A stretch of 40,510 bases of DNA from Gammaproteobacteria bacterium 54_18_T64 (GCA_002162825.1 MAAU01000086.1:1-40510), one strand, 5' to 3'; positions 8,550 to 17,553 are shown, numbered from the stretch's first letter. The notes: generated by a model from the letters alone, not told the origin. Numbers and translations are program-made.

Positions 8550-10331
8550 ATGGTAGAGCAGAAAAAAGCCCTTGGGATTACCGATGTGGTGTTGCGTGAC
8601 GCGCACCAATCTCTTTTCGCTACGCGTTTACGCATCGACGATATGTTGCCGATTGCCGAAAAACTCGACAAAGTGGGCTTCTGGTCACTGGAATCCTGGG
8701 GTGGGGCAACCTTTGACTCCTGCATACGCTATTTGGGTGAAGATCCCTGGGATCGCATCCGCGAGCTGAAAAAGGCGATGCCCAACACGCCTCAGCAAAT
8801 GCTGTTCAGAGGACAGAATATTCTCGGTTATCGCCACTATGCCGATGACGTGGTGAGCAAGTTTGTCGAGCGCGCCGCCATTAACGGTGTTGATGTGTTT
8901 CGCGTATTTGATGCGATGAACGATGTGCGCAATTTACGCACCGCCCTGCAGGCCGTAAAGAATGTCGGCAAGCATGCCCAGGGTACTATTTCTTATACGG
9001 TTAGCCCGGTGCACAGCATCGATCTGTGGGTGGATATGGCCCGCGAGCTGGAAGACATGCAGGCCGACTCCATCTGCATCAAGGATATGGCCGGTTTGTT
9101 GACGCCCTATACGGGCTTTGAGTTGGTCACTCGGCTTAAGAAGGCGGTCAACATCCCCATTCATATTCAGTGCCACGCCACCACGGGTATGTCGACGGCG
9201 ACCTATTTGAAGTGTATTGAAGCCGGCATCGATAATGTTGATACGGCCATTTCGTCGATGTCGATGACCTATGGCCATTCGCCCACTGAGGCCCTGGTGG
9301 CCATACTCGAGGGCACGGAGCGCGATACTGGTCTCGACATGGGCCTGCTTGAAGAAATCGCCGCCTATTTCCGCGAAGTCAGAAAGAAATACGCGAAGTT
9401 TGAAGGTTCTCTGCGAGGTGTGGATTCGCGTATTCTCGTTGCCCAAGTGCCGGGTGGCATGCTCACCAATATGGAGAGCCAGCTACGCGAACAGGGTGCT
9501 ATCGATAAGTTTGACGATGTATTGGCTGAAATTCCCCGTGTGCGTGAAGACCTCGGTTTTCTGCCACTGGTGACGCCAACCTCGCAAATTGTTGGCACCC
9601 AGTCGGTGATCAATATTTTGACCGGCGAGCGCTATAAAACCATTACTAAAGAGACGGCAGGTGTTCTTAAAGGTGAATACGGAGCCACACCGGCTGCCGT
9701 GAATGCGGAGCTGCAAGCCAAAGTACTGGAGGGAGCGGAAGCGATTACCGTGCGCCCCGCAGATTTAATTCCCGCCGAGCTGGACAAGCTGATCGCCGAG
9801 CTGGATGGTGAGGCGGAAGAAAAAAATATCACTTTAAAGCAGGGCGAGCAAAAAATTGACGACGTGCTGACCTATGCACTATTCCCGCAAACTGGTTTGA
9901 AGTTTCTCGAAAACCGCGATAATGCATCTGCCTTTGAACCGGTGCCAACGGGTAAGGAGGGTGGCCTTGTCACCAATGATAACGGTGACGAAATTTATAC
10001 CGTGACCGTAGAGGGCCGCGATTACACCGTGGCGGTGAGTAATGGCGGCGATGTATCGGCTATTGTGCCTATGGGCGGTGCTGCGCCTGCAGTCGGTGGT
10101 TTAGGGCCTGTTGGTGGTGGTGAACCCGTGCCAGCACCGCTGGCGGGTAATATCTTCAAGGTATTGGTTAGTCCCGGTCAGCAGGTGGCCGAGGGTGACA
10201 ACCTGATTATTCTCGAGGCAATGAAGATGGAAACCGCCGTGAGTGCCGCAAGAGCCGGCACCGTAGGTGACGTGTTGGTGAAAGAGGGCGATGCCATTAG
10301 CGTTGGCGATCCCCTGGTCACACTCATCTAG
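8550..10331 (+). CDS. oadA: oxaloacetate decarboxylase alpha subunit (biotin-containing)
   Basis: OadA transfers the carboxyl group from oxaloacetate to biotin, releasing pyruvate. The 593-residue protein has an N-terminal TIM-barrel carboxyltransferase domain starting [18 protein letters not shown], with the metal/substrate motif RDAHQS and ESWGGATFD. The invariant [12 protein letters not shown] and [11 protein letters not shown] (metal ligands) follow, then a conserved PYC/OADA domain, and a Gly/Pro/Ala-rich linker (about 508-530). The biotinyl domain ends the protein, with the biotinylated lysine in EAMKME at about Lys559. It lies 70 bases after oadG and 15 before oadB. The alternative, a pyruvate carboxylase B subunit, is argued against by the adjacent oadG and oadB. 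Confidence 0.95.
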   Translation: MVEQKKALGITDVVLRDAHQSLFATRLRIDDMLPIAEKLDKVGFWSLESWGGATFDSCIRYLGEDPWDRIRELKKAMPNTPQQMLFRGQNILGYRHYADDVVSKFVERAAINGVDVFRVFDAMNDVRNLRTALQAVKNVGKHAQGTISYTVSPVHSIDLWVDMARELEDMQADSICIKDMAGLLTPYTGFELVTRLKKAVNIPIHIQCHATTGMSTATYLKCIEAGIDNVDTAISSMSMTYGHSPTEALVAILEGTERDTGLDMGLLEEIAAYFREVRKKYAKFEGSLRGVDSRILVAQVPGGMLTNMESQLREQGAIDKFDDVLAEIPRVREDLGFLPLVTPTSQIVGTQSVINILTGERYKTITKETAGVLKGEYGATPAAVNAELQAKVLEGAEAITVRPADLIPAELDKLIAELDGEAEEKNITLKQGEQKIDDVLTYALFPQTGLKFLENRDNASAFEPVPTGKEGGLVTNDNGDEIYTVTVEGRDYTVAVSNGGDVSAIVPMGGAAPAVGGLGPVGGGEPVPAPLAGNIFKVLVSPGQQVAEGDNLIILEAMKMETAVSAARAGTVGDVLVKEGDAISVGDPLVTLI

Positions 10332-10346
10332 CCTGCGGAGCAAATC

Positions 10347-11519
10347 ATGGAACAACTGTTAAAACTCTGGACCGAATCCGGTCTGGCACAAGTCGATGCG
10401 GGCACCCTGGTAATGATGGCAGTGGGCTTTACCCTGCTGTTTCTGGCTATTCGTAAAGGTTTTGAACCCCTATTGTTACTGCCCATTGGCTTTGGCACTA
10501 TATTGGTGAATATACCCGGTGCTGGTTTTGAGGCTGCGCCCATCTACGATGCGTTGGGCCATCTCGAATCCCCCGGCGGCTTGATGTACTACATCTACAA
10601 CGTCGGCATTGCCTCGGGCATGTTTCCCCTTATTATTTTTATGGGTGTCGGTGCGATGACCGATTTTGGTCCCTTGCTGGCCAACCCGAAAACCTTGTTG
10701 TTGGGTGCCGCCGCTCAGGTGGGTATTTTTGTCACGGTGATGGGTGCGGTGGGCTTGAGTAGCCTGGGTATTCTCGACTTCTCCATTCGTGATGCGGCAT
10801 CGATCGGCATCATCGGTGGCGCCGATGGGCCGACGGCGATCTTTGTCGCCAGTAAGCTGTCGCCAGATTTACTCGGTGCGGTGGCCGTTGCGGCTTATTC
10901 CTACATGGCGCTGGTCCCGATTATTCAGCCGCCGATCATGCGGGCGCTGACCACCGAGGCCGAGCGGAAAATTGAAATGGTGCAATTGCGTCCCGTATCG
11001 ATACGGGAGAAAATCGTTTTCCCACTGATGCTCCTGGGTCTGGTCGCCATGCTGTTGCCCAGCGCTGCGCCCCTGCTGGGTATGTTCTGCTTTGGTAATT
11101 TAATGCGCGAATGCGGTGTCGTCGATCGCTTGAGCGATACCACACAAAACGCGCTGATTAACATCGTCACCATCTTCCTCGGTCTCGCGGTTGGCTCAAA
11201 AATGAGTGCCGATAAGTTCCTCAATTGGGAAACCCTGGGTATTCTCGCCCTCGGTGCCCTGGCATTCTGCATTGGTACTGCGGCCGGCGTGCTGATGGCG
11301 AAGTTAATGAATCGCTTTAGCGACACGCCGATCAACCCTTTAATCGGCTCCGCTGGTGTTTCGGCAGTGCCCATGGCGGCGCGAGTGTCGAATAAACTGG
11401 GCCTTGAAGCCAACCCACAGAACTTTTTACTGATGCATGCCATGGGGCCGAATGTCGCGGGTGTTATTGGTTCCGCCGTGGCGGCGGGCGTGATGATTTC
11501 CATGGTTTCCGGCTTTTGA
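10347..11519 (+). CDS. oadB: sodium-pumping oxaloacetate decarboxylase beta subunit
   Basis: OadB is the integral membrane subunit that decarboxylates carboxybiotin and couples this to sodium export. The 390-residue protein has about nine to eleven hydrophobic segments. The essential conserved loop [14 protein letters not shown] places the key aspartate at about residue 160, and later motifs include [20 protein letters not shown] and [18 protein letters not shown], which form the second half of the sodium path. The N-terminus [19 protein letters not shown] is of the form seen in gammaproteobacteria. With OadG and OadA it forms a complete pump: oxaloacetate becomes pyruvate and CO2 while sodium is exported. 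Length and motifs are normal. Confidence 0.95.
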   Translation: MEQLLKLWTESGLAQVDAGTLVMMAVGFTLLFLAIRKGFEPLLLLPIGFGTILVNIPGAGFEAAPIYDALGHLESPGGLMYYIYNVGIASGMFPLIIFMGVGAMTDFGPLLANPKTLLLGAAAQVGIFVTVMGAVGLSSLGILDFSIRDAASIGIIGGADGPTAIFVASKLSPDLLGAVAVAAYSYMALVPIIQPPIMRALTTEAERKIEMVQLRPVSIREKIVFPLMLLGLVAMLLPSAAPLLGMFCFGNLMRECGVVDRLSDTTQNALINIVTIFLGLAVGSKMSADKFLNWETLGILALGALAFCIGTAAGVLMAKLMNRFSDTPINPLIGSAGVSAVPMAARVSNKLGLEANPQNFLLMHAMGPNVAGVIGSAVAAGVMISMVSGF

Positions 11520-11541
11520 TCGTCGACACAGGGGCCGAGAG

Positions 11542-11847
11542 ATGAGCGTAGAGGAAGTTATCGTACAAAAATTGCGGGACGCACTTTCACCCGAGCATTT
11601 ACAGGTCGACAATGTCAGCCATATGCATGCCGTGCCGGCAGATGCCGAAACCCACTTCGACATCGTCGTCGTGGCCGAGAGCTTTGCGGGCCTGCGCGCC
11701 GTGCAATGCCATCAGCGTGTCTATCAGTTGCTCGCCGAGGAATTGTCCTCCGGCGTCCACGCCCTTTCTATCCACGCCTTTACTCCCGAGTACTGGGCGC
11801 TCAAGGGGGAGGTGCCAGCCCCTCCGGAGTGCCTCGGTGGCGAGTAG
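11542..11847 (+). CDS. bolA: BolA family protein
   Basis: BolA proteins pair with monothiol glutaredoxins in iron-sulfur cluster handling, and some act as transcription regulators. The 101-residue protein has the family fold pattern: N-terminal helix SVEEVIVQKLRDALSPEHL, beta strand LQVDNVSHMHAV, a central THFDIVVVAESFAGLRAVQCHQRVYQLL (beta strand followed by the helix carrying the family's R-x-x-x-H-Q-x-V-Y), and a C-terminal strand VHALSIHAFTPEYW. The His in CHQRVY is one of the metal/cluster ligands known for the family. It starts 22 bases after oadB and reads as the last gene of the oad operon, an unusual place for BolA. A ribosome site (CCGAGAG) precedes ATG 11542. Confidence 0.9.
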   Translation: MSVEEVIVQKLRDALSPEHLQVDNVSHMHAVPADAETHFDIVVVAESFAGLRAVQCHQRVYQLLAEELSSGVHALSIHAFTPEYWALKGEVPAPPECLGGE

Positions 11848-11938
11848 AGCGTGACCTAGATCCCAAACTCTTATTGACTCCCTTGTTATAGCGAAGTATC
11901 GAACTAGTGTTCTTGAAGTGATTTTAACAATAAATCTT

Positions 11939-11952
11939 TTAACCTAGATCAA
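11939..11952. promoter_or_regulatory. weak FNR/Anr-like half-palindrome upstream of ompW
   Basis: The segment TTAACCTAGATCAA matches the FNR pattern TTGAT-N4-ATCAA perfectly in its right half and at three of five positions in its left half. It lies about 61 bases before the ompW start. ompW is an FNR target in enterobacteria, which makes the match worth noting, but the left half is weak. Confidence 0.25.
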
Positions 11953-12012
11953 TTTCAGCGTATTTCTGTAGTGCTCTAATGACTAAGTTATCTTCTTAGA
12001 GGGGTATGCAGT

Positions 12013-12702
12013 TTGAATAGTAAAAAAAGTAATTTATTCATTGTTCGTTCTTTATTGGCGACTGGCTTAGCTTGCGGCACCGGCCAAGTTATTGCCTATG
12101 AGGCAGACGATATTATTCTTCGCGCCGGTGTTGCCTCGGTGCAGCCAGATGAAAGTAGTTCGGCCCTGAAACTCGATGGAGCAGCCCTGGCCGGCACCGG
12201 TGTCGGTGTCGACCATAGTGAAGCGCTTGGCCTGACGGGTACCTATATGCTGAGCTCGAAGGTGGGTATCGGCCTGTTGGCGGCAACACCCTTTGATCAT
12301 GATCTTAAGGCGAATGGCCTGGCGGGTGGCATCGATGCGGGCTCATCGAAACAATTGCCGCCTACTTTAACCTTACAGTACTTCCCCAACGACTCGGCCG
12401 CTGCTTTTCAGCCCTATGTGGGGATCGGCGTTAACTATACCTTGTTCTTTTCAGAGGATGTCGATAGCGAGCTCGAAGCCGTTTTAGGTAAGGGCGATCT
12501 AAAGATTGACGATTCCATTGGCCTGGCTGCACAAGCGGGCTTTGATTACGCAGTCGATGATCACTGGCTATTAAATGCCTCCATTTGGTATATCGATATC
12601 GATACCGACGCTGAGTTTAAGTTTGACAGCGGTTCTCGTGTTAAGGCCGATGTGGATATTGACCCCTGGGTTTATATGGTGGGTGTTGGTTACAAGTTTT
12701 AA
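12013..12702 (+). CDS. ompW: OmpW family outer membrane protein
   Basis: OmpW is an eight-stranded beta-barrel in the outer membrane thought to admit small hydrophobic molecules. The 229-residue protein has a signal peptide (about residues 1-28: two lysines, then LFIVRSLLATGLACGTGQVIA). It then has DIILRAGVASVQPDE, the typical first strand, and ends with a barrel strand closing VYMVGVGYKF, where the terminal Phe is the outer-membrane sorting signal. PTLTLQYFPND and QPYVGIGVNYTLFF are characteristic of the family. The start is TTG at 12013 with GAGGGG at 11999-12004; the nearby ATG at 12006 is out of frame. It is followed by a strong terminator and stands alone. Confidence 0.9.
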   Translation: MNSKKSNLFIVRSLLATGLACGTGQVIAYEADDIILRAGVASVQPDESSSALKLDGAALAGTGVGVDHSEALGLTGTYMLSSKVGIGLLAATPFDHDLKANGLAGGIDAGSSKQLPPTLTLQYFPNDSAAAFQPYVGIGVNYTLFFSEDVDSELEAVLGKGDLKIDDSIGLAAQAGFDYAVDDHWLLNASIWYIDIDTDAEFKFDSGSRVKADVDIDPWVYMVGVGYKF

Positions 12703-12717
12703 GTATTTATTATTCAT

Positions 12718-12750
12718 AAAAAAACCGGGACAGTGTGTCCCGGTTTTTTT
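12718..12750. terminator. bidirectional rho-independent terminator
   Basis: AAAAAAACCGGGACA (12718-12732) pairs perfectly with TGTCCCGGTTTTTTT (12736-12750) around a three-base loop. It has an A-run on one side and a T-run on the other, and so can end both ompW and the converging carboxyltransferase gene. Confidence 0.95.
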
Positions 12751-12759
12751 ATGTCTATT

Positions 12760-14304
12760 TTATTCTTTTCCCAGTGCCTTAATGATCACTTGGCGTGTGT
12801 CGGCAGGATCAATCACGGCATCAATTTCAAGGTAGCTGGCTGCTTCTGTGGCTTTGCCGCGCTCATACATGGCATTGAGCAATTTATTGAATAGTGCCTC
12901 TCGCTGCTCCTCGGTTTTAACGGCATCGAGTTCTTTCTTGAAGCCCAGGTGTACGGCGCCCTCTAACCCCATGGCGCCGAATTCGCCGCTGGGCCAGGAG
13001 GCACTGTAGACCGGGCGGGAGAAGCTGCCACCGGTCATGGCGATGGCACCGAGGCCGTAACCCTTGCGTAAAAAGATCGCGACCATGGGTGATTTGAGGC
13101 GGGAGCCGGCGACAAACATGTCTGACATTTTGCGCACCGCGCCCTCGGTTTCACTCTCGGGCCCGACCATAAAGCCTGGGGTGTCGCAGAGGGAGAGCAG
13201 GGGCAGCTTGAAATTATTACAGAGTTCTAAAAAGCGCGTTGCTTTTAGGGCTGCCTCGGCATCGATGGCGCCACCAAGAAACTGGCAATCGTTGCATATT
13301 AGGCCAAAAGGCTTGCCTTCAATGCGTACAAAGCCGGTGATAATGCCACAGCCATAGTCTCTGCGCAGCTCAGTAAAGGAGTCGGTGTCGGCCAGGGTGG
13401 TGATGATGTCTCGCACCTTATAAACAAAGCGACGATCGGCGGGTAGCAGTGGCCAGAGTTTACGCTGATCGGCACAGCTCCAGTTGTCCGTACTGCCCTG
13501 AAAGTAGGAAAGCACCTGGCGGGCGATGTGTGTGGCGTCGGCCTCATCGTCGGCGACAATATCTACCACACCGTTTTTGACCTGGGTTTCGATGGGGCCA
13601 ATGTCGGTGGCTTTGAAGCTGCCCATACCGCCGCCTTCGATCATCGCTGGGCCAGCCATACCAATCCACGAACTTTTCGTGGCGATGGTGATATCGGCGC
13701 AGCCAAATAGTGCAGCATTACCGGCAAAGCAGTAGCCGTTGTTAACGGCGATCATCGGCACCTGGCCGCGCAGTCCGGCCCAGGCGGCGAAGGAGCCTAA
13801 ATTTAGGCTTAGCTCGTAGTCGGTATCTCCGGGTCGTCCACCACCGCCCTCGGCATACATTACCACGGGTAGTTTCAGCTCGGCTGCCAACTCCAGGGCA
13901 CGGTCGAGTTTTTTGTGATGGAAGACCCCCTGAGTGCCGGCCAGTACGGTGTAGTCGTTGATGATGACCACGGCGCGACTGGCCTGTTCATCGAATAACT
14001 GAGCGTTGATGGTAGCGAGACCGGTAATAATACCGTCTGCGGCGGTACTTGTTTTCAGATCCTCAATGTCTCTACGCCGGCGCTGGGCGGCCACCGCGAG
14101 TTGGCCGTATTCGAGGAAGGAACCACTGTCACAGAGGTCCTCGAGGTTTTCACGGGCACTGCGATAACCCCGTTGATGACGTTTATCTATCAATTCTTTG
14201 CGCCCCTCATCGAGGGTGGTTTTTAAGCGCTCATCAAACTGACTGATGACCTCATCTTTATTGGCATTGATGGCTGGTTGGGCCTGGGTTTTGATTTTAC
14301 TCAC
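12760..14304 (-). CDS. acyl-CoA carboxylase carboxyltransferase subunit
   Basis: This carboxyltransferase belongs to the family of propionyl-, methylcrotonyl- and geranyl-CoA carboxylase beta subunits and moves CO2 from carboxybiotin to an acyl-CoA. At 514 residues it is full length. The N-terminal half holds LIDKRHQRGYRSARENLEDLCD, VVIINDYTVLAGTQG, and the glycine-rich oxyanion/CoA loop AEGGGGRPGD. The C-terminal half holds GIITGFVRIEGKPFGLICND, GGAIDAEAALKATRFLELCN, CDTPGFMVGPESE, and KGYGLGAIAMTGG (second oxyanion site). No biotin carboxylase/BCCP gene lies next to it, although the partner is usually adjacent. The substrate cannot be told from sequence. It faces ompW across a shared terminator. 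Confidence 0.88.
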   Translation of the reverse strand: MSKIKTQAQPAINANKDEVISQFDERLKTTLDEGRKELIDKRHQRGYRSARENLEDLCDSGSFLEYGQLAVAAQRRRRDIEDLKTSTAADGIITGLATINAQLFDEQASRAVVIINDYTVLAGTQGVFHHKKLDRALELAAELKLPVVMYAEGGGGRPGDTDYELSLNLGSFAAWAGLRGQVPMIAVNNGYCFAGNAALFGCADITIATKSSWIGMAGPAMIEGGGMGSFKATDIGPIETQVKNGVVDIVADDEADATHIARQVLSYFQGSTDNWSCADQRKLWPLLPADRRFVYKVRDIITTLADTDSFTELRRDYGCGIITGFVRIEGKPFGLICNDCQFLGGAIDAEAALKATRFLELCNNFKLPLLSLCDTPGFMVGPESETEGAVRKMSDMFVAGSRLKSPMVAIFLRKGYGLGAIAMTGGSFSRPVYSASWPSGEFGAMGLEGAVHLGFKKELDAVKTEEQREALFNKLLNAMYERGKATEAASYLEIDAVIDPADTRQVIIKALGKE

Positions 14305-14422
14305 GGTTGGTTTGGCCTCGGGGTCGCTGCTTAATCATTGCTTGAAGGCTAGGGAGTGTAGCGCCTCACGGTGAATTATTGCTAGAGGCGGGGGAGTGGG
14401 TGCTTAAACGTGTTTTTTGTGC

Positions 14423-14456
14423 AAAAAAAAGCCCGTGTTCTTAGACACGGGCTTTT
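14423..14456 (-). terminator. rho-independent terminator of the cytochrome c5 gene
   Basis: On the minus strand AAAAGCCCGTGT pairs with ACACGGGC around a six-base loop and is followed by eight Ts (14430-14423 on the plus strand as As). It lies 60 bases past the cytochrome c5 stop. Confidence 0.92.
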
Positions 14457-14515
14457 CCAGGTTTTCTAAGGCTGGCAATGAGGCCTATACAAAGTCATCG
14501 ACTTGTATGTAGGTT

Positions 14516-14956
14516 CTATTTACTGCCATCAATCAAGTAGTCAACGGCGGCCTTGAGTTCGCCATCGGAGCAATCCATGCACAGGCCTTTGGCTGGCATG
14601 CCCTGAAAGCCGCTAATAGCACTGGTGTATAGGGTATCCATGCCCTTGTCGATACGTGCCGTCCACTGCTCTGGAGCGCCGTATTTGGGAGCGCCTGCCA
14701 TGCCGGAACCGTGACAGGTCTTGCAGCTGCTGTTGTAGACTTCATCGCCGCTGCGACTACCACCACCGCTACCGGCTACGGGCGCACTGCCAACTTCACT
14801 GGTTAGACTCACTGAGCCAGCGGGTGCCAGGCGCTCTGACATGGCTTTTTCCTGTTGCACGCTCAAGACAACTTCGCCCTTCTCTCCGCTACAGGCACTT
14901 AAAATAAATAGCGATATACATGCTGTACACAGAGCAATAAGGTTCAGGTTTTTCAT
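14516..14956 (-). CDS. cytochrome c5 family lipoprotein
   Basis: This is a class I c-type cytochrome that carries electrons in the periplasm. I start it at ATG 14956 because GGAG lies eight bases upstream; the alternative ATG seven codons earlier has no such site. The 146-residue precursor has a lipoprotein signal ending L-S-A-C (lipobox, Cys22), then a Ser/Gly/Ala linker (about 40-72). The heme motif CKTCH is at residues 78-82, the axial methionine probably Met120 in GFQGMPAKG, and the cytochrome c5-specific disulfide pair Cys126/Cys129 lies in LCMDCSD. The protein should be tethered to the outer or inner membrane by its lipid. It is transcribed alone and ends at a strong terminator. Confidence 0.9.
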   Translation of the reverse strand: MKNLNLIALCTACISLFILSACSGEKGEVVLSVQQEKAMSERLAPAGSVSLTSEVGSAPVAGSGGGSRSGDEVYNSSCKTCHGSGMAGAPKYGAPEQWTARIDKGMDTLYTSAISGFQGMPAKGLCMDCSDGELKAAVDYLIDGSK

Positions 14957-15351
14957 AAAGTAGACTCCATTAGTCACAGTGGCTTGGCGAGAATGGCGCG
15001 TATTATAGACGTTTTCTAAGGCGTCTGGAAAACATCAAAGCCGCTTACTTAATAAATTTTGGCCGCTGAGCTGTTTGCTGGGGGAGATTAGCCGTAGAGG
15101 ACGAAATATCAGAATCATGTTCGACGGATTTTTGGCGTCTCTAGGAATTTATTTTGGAATGGCAGTTCAATTTTCTTGTAGTAAAATAACCTTAACGAAT
15201 GTTAAGTATTATCTTGACTCATATTCAAAGTGCTGCCATGTTATTAGCAGGCCCTAGCTAGGACAGGTGTATAAAGCGCCCTGTTCACGCAGTACAGTGA
15301 AGGCTCCCTATTCTAAAAAATGATAACGATAAAAAGAAAGAGGGTAACTGC
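14957..15351. other. divergent intergenic region with a palindrome
   Basis: The 395 bases between the cytochrome c5 and DUF1329 genes contain both promoters. A perfect 6-4-6 palindrome, CTTAAC-GAAT-GTTAAG, occupies 15191-15206, and TTGACT at 15214-15219 could be a -35 element for the rightward gene, with no convincing -10 at the standard distance. The 60-codon frame at 15075-15257 has no ribosome site and no family resemblance. Confidence 0.35.
15191..15206. promoter_or_regulatory. perfect 16-base palindrome, possible operator
   Basis: CTTAACGAATGTTAAG has two six-base arms in exact inverted repeat around four bases. It sits 146 bases before the DUF1329 start, eight bases ahead of a TTGACT. 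This is the size and position of a dimeric regulator site, but no regulator gene is nearby to assign it to. Confidence 0.3.
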
Positions 15352-16755
15352 ATGTCTGTGATAAGAAAGTTTGGTTTCAATAAATCCTTGCTCGCTGTTT
15401 GTGCCTTGAGCAGCAGCGTTGCGATGGCGGTCGTGACCCCGGAAGAGCGTGCGTCTATTGGTCTTGAAGGCACTAAGCTCACGCCCAGTGGTGCCATCCG
15501 CGCCGGCAATGCGGAAGGTACGATTCCGGAGTGGAAAAACGAACAGACTCCGATACCGGATGGCTTTAAACCGGGCACCTTTCATCTTGATCCCTTTGCG
15601 GACGACAAGGTTCGCCTGAAAATTACCACGCAAAATTATCTCGAACATGCCGATAAGTTGTCGGAGGGTCAGAAGATGATGTTCAAGACCTATTCAGACT
15701 TCTTTATGAATATCTACCCCACTCGGCGCTCCATGGTGTACAACGATTATATTTATGAAGCGGCATTGAAGAACCTGGACCGGACGGTATTTGAGCGCAC
15801 CGATAGCCATATGGGGATGATCGGTTTCACCGGCGCCCGCAGGGCCTGGGCCTTCCCGATTCCCCACAATGCGGACGAGGCATTTCTCAATCAGCAATCG
15901 CGGCCAAAACTGGTGTGGAATAAATCCCGAGAGCTGACGATCGCCGTTGCCACTAATGGCAATTTTGAGAGCAGCAACCTCGATGTGGAGTTTCACTATA
16001 AATGGAGTGACCCGGAGGTCGCAGAAGATGACCCCGAAGGTTTACCGACCGATAATATTCTACTCTATCAACAGACGCTGACGGGGCCAGCGAAGGTAGC
16101 CGGACAGGTGGTACTTGCCCTGGAACCAATCACCTTTACCCAGAATTTCCGAAAAGCATGGGCCTATAGTCCCGGCCAGCGTCGCGTTAAACGAGCGCCA
16201 CAGATCGTCTACGACAACCCCATTACTGCCGGAGATGGTTTGGGTACGACAGACCAGGGCTATGGTTTTAATGGGCCCAATGATCGCTTCTCTTACAAAC
16301 TGCTCGGCAAGCGCGAAGTTTATGTGCCCTACAACCCCTATAAGCTCTACGCAAAGGAGGCGACGGCCGAAAAACTGATTTCCTCTACGGGCCGTTTTAA
16401 TCAGGAGTATGCGCGCTATGAATTACATCGCGTCTGGGTGGTAGAAGCTAATCTCAAAGAGGGCACTAGCCACGATTACAGTAAACGGGTCTATTACTTC
16501 GATGAGGATTCCTGGGAGGTGATGCTGGCCGATAACTATGACCGTCGCGGTGAGCTGTGGCGCCACTGGGAAGATCACTGGGTGATGTTCTACGATGTCG
16601 GCTTTCCCAATCGTGCGGCTGAATTGCAATATGATTTCAATGCCCACCGCATGCTGGCCTTGATGATGGACAAGAGCAAGGGCCCCGATTTTACCTGGCG
16701 GGCTGCAGATAATCATTTTACTGCGTCAGCGATACGACGCAGGGGTATTCGCTAG
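15352..16755 (+). CDS. DUF1329 domain-containing exported protein
   Basis: This 467-residue protein belongs to the DUF1329 family, common in marine and hydrocarbon- or lipid-degrading gammaproteobacteria and of unproven function; the fold is thought to resemble LolA/LolB-type lipid-carrying proteins. A signal peptide covers about residues 1-26 (KSLLAVCALSSSVAMA), followed by VTPEERASIGLEGTKLTPSGA, typical of the family's mature start. Conserved blocks are AGNAEGTIPEW, FKTYSDFFMNIYPTRRSM, FTGARRAWAFPIPHN and LLGKREVYVPYNPYKLY, followed by VMLADNYDRRGELWR near the C-terminus. The usual partners (DUF1302, an RND exporter, a WD40-like protein) are absent here, so it is a solitary copy. A ribosome site GAGGG precedes ATG. 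Confidence 0.88.
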   Translation: MSVIRKFGFNKSLLAVCALSSSVAMAVVTPEERASIGLEGTKLTPSGAIRAGNAEGTIPEWKNEQTPIPDGFKPGTFHLDPFADDKVRLKITTQNYLEHADKLSEGQKMMFKTYSDFFMNIYPTRRSMVYNDYIYEAALKNLDRTVFERTDSHMGMIGFTGARRAWAFPIPHNADEAFLNQQSRPKLVWNKSRELTIAVATNGNFESSNLDVEFHYKWSDPEVAEDDPEGLPTDNILLYQQTLTGPAKVAGQVVLALEPITFTQNFRKAWAYSPGQRRVKRAPQIVYDNPITAGDGLGTTDQGYGFNGPNDRFSYKLLGKREVYVPYNPYKLYAKEATAEKLISSTGRFNQEYARYELHRVWVVEANLKEGTSHDYSKRVYYFDEDSWEVMLADNYDRRGELWRHWEDHWVMFYDVGFPNRAAELQYDFNAHRMLALMMDKSKGPDFTWRAADNHFTASAIRRRGIR

Positions 16756-16778
16756 TTAGCCGACTTTAAGAGGGAAAT

Positions 16779-16814
16779 TAAAAAGCCGCAGTGTTCATGC
16801 ACTGCGGCTTTTTA
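16779..16814 (+). terminator. rho-independent terminator after the DUF1329 gene
   Basis: AAAAAGCCGCAGTG pairs with CACTGCGGCTTTTT around a six-base loop, beginning 24 bases after the DUF1329 stop and ending in a T-run. The A-rich 5' side would also make it work leftward. Confidence 0.93.
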
Positions 16815-16995
16815 TATTTTGTGCGGATAATGCGCGGCTTGAAAAGGTGTTCGATACTCGGGTTTGTTCAAGGTCTGCAGCTTGAGAGCTCTCGATGGCG
16901 TATTATCCACGTGACACACTCCCCTGTTCTAGATTGGTTTACCTTCGTCCAATGTAGTCATTTCCCCTGTAAAAAATTAAGGATGAGCTTCCCAC

Positions 16996-17553
16996 TTGAG
17001 TGAAAAAATCTACCTCAGCGCCGAGCAGACCTTGGCCGATGCCTACCTTCTTGGTGCCAAAATACTCGATAGTGGCTTTCTGCCCGATTTGATTGTTGGT
17101 GTTTGGCGTGGTGGTACTCCCATTGCCATCGCCATTCACGAGCTGCTGATGTACCAGGGTGTTAGCGCCGACCATATCCCCATCCGCAGCAAGCTCTACG
17201 AAGGTATTGGCCAACGTGGGGCGAGTGTGCAAATTGAGGGCCTGGATTATGTGGCGGCACAACTCGAGAATATTCAGCGTATTTTGATTGTCGATGATGT
17301 CTTTGATAGTGGTATGAGCATGGCCCAGGTCTTGAGTGATATCGCGGCAATGGTGGGTGGTGAAAAAGTGGAATGTCGTATCGCGGTACCCTGGTTCAAG
17401 CCCGATAATAATGTCACGGCGCATCAACCCGATTATTTTTTACACACCACCTCGGCATGGTTGGTGTTTCCCCATGAGCTTTGTGGTTTGGATCGGGCGG
17501 AATTACTTGCGCATAAACCGGGCATAGAGAAGATAGCGCATCTGTTTAAATAA
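16996..17553 (+). CDS. phosphoribosyltransferase family protein
   Basis: The protein has the type I phosphoribosyltransferase fold, which uses PRPP to attach ribose-5-phosphate to a base, usually a purine. The 185-residue protein contains LIVGVWRGGTPIAIAIHELL (the region of the PPi loop) and the PRPP-binding signature RILIVDDVFDSGMSM, with its two adjacent acidic residues. The start appears to be TTG at 16996, since an in-frame stop lies just upstream and AAGGA is 12 bases away, a rather long spacing. It resembles bacterial hypoxanthine/xanthine-type phosphoribosyltransferases, but base specificity cannot be told. It meets the DUF2520 gene tail to tail with no spacer. Confidence 0.8.
   Translation: MSEKIYLSAEQTLADAYLLGAKILDSGFLPDLIVGVWRGGTPIAIAIHELLMYQGVSADHIPIRSKLYEGIGQRGASVQIEGLDYVAAQLENIQRILIVDDVFDSGMSMAQVLSDIAAMVGGEKVECRIAVPWFKPDNNVTAHQPDYFLHTTSAWLVFPHELCGLDRAELLAHKPGIEKIAHLFK

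Noticed and set aside
8934-9446. 170-codon minus-strand frame inside oadA
   Set aside because: Antisense shadow of strongly conserved oadA coding sequence.
15075-15257. 60-codon plus-strand frame upstream of DUF1329
   Set aside because: Overlaps the palindrome and the candidate -35; no ribosome site or recognisable protein character.
16884-16893. GAGAGCTCTC palindrome upstream of the phosphoribosyltransferase gene
   Set aside because: Ten-base palindromes are expected by chance in 40 kb, and it lacks any supporting position relative to a promoter.
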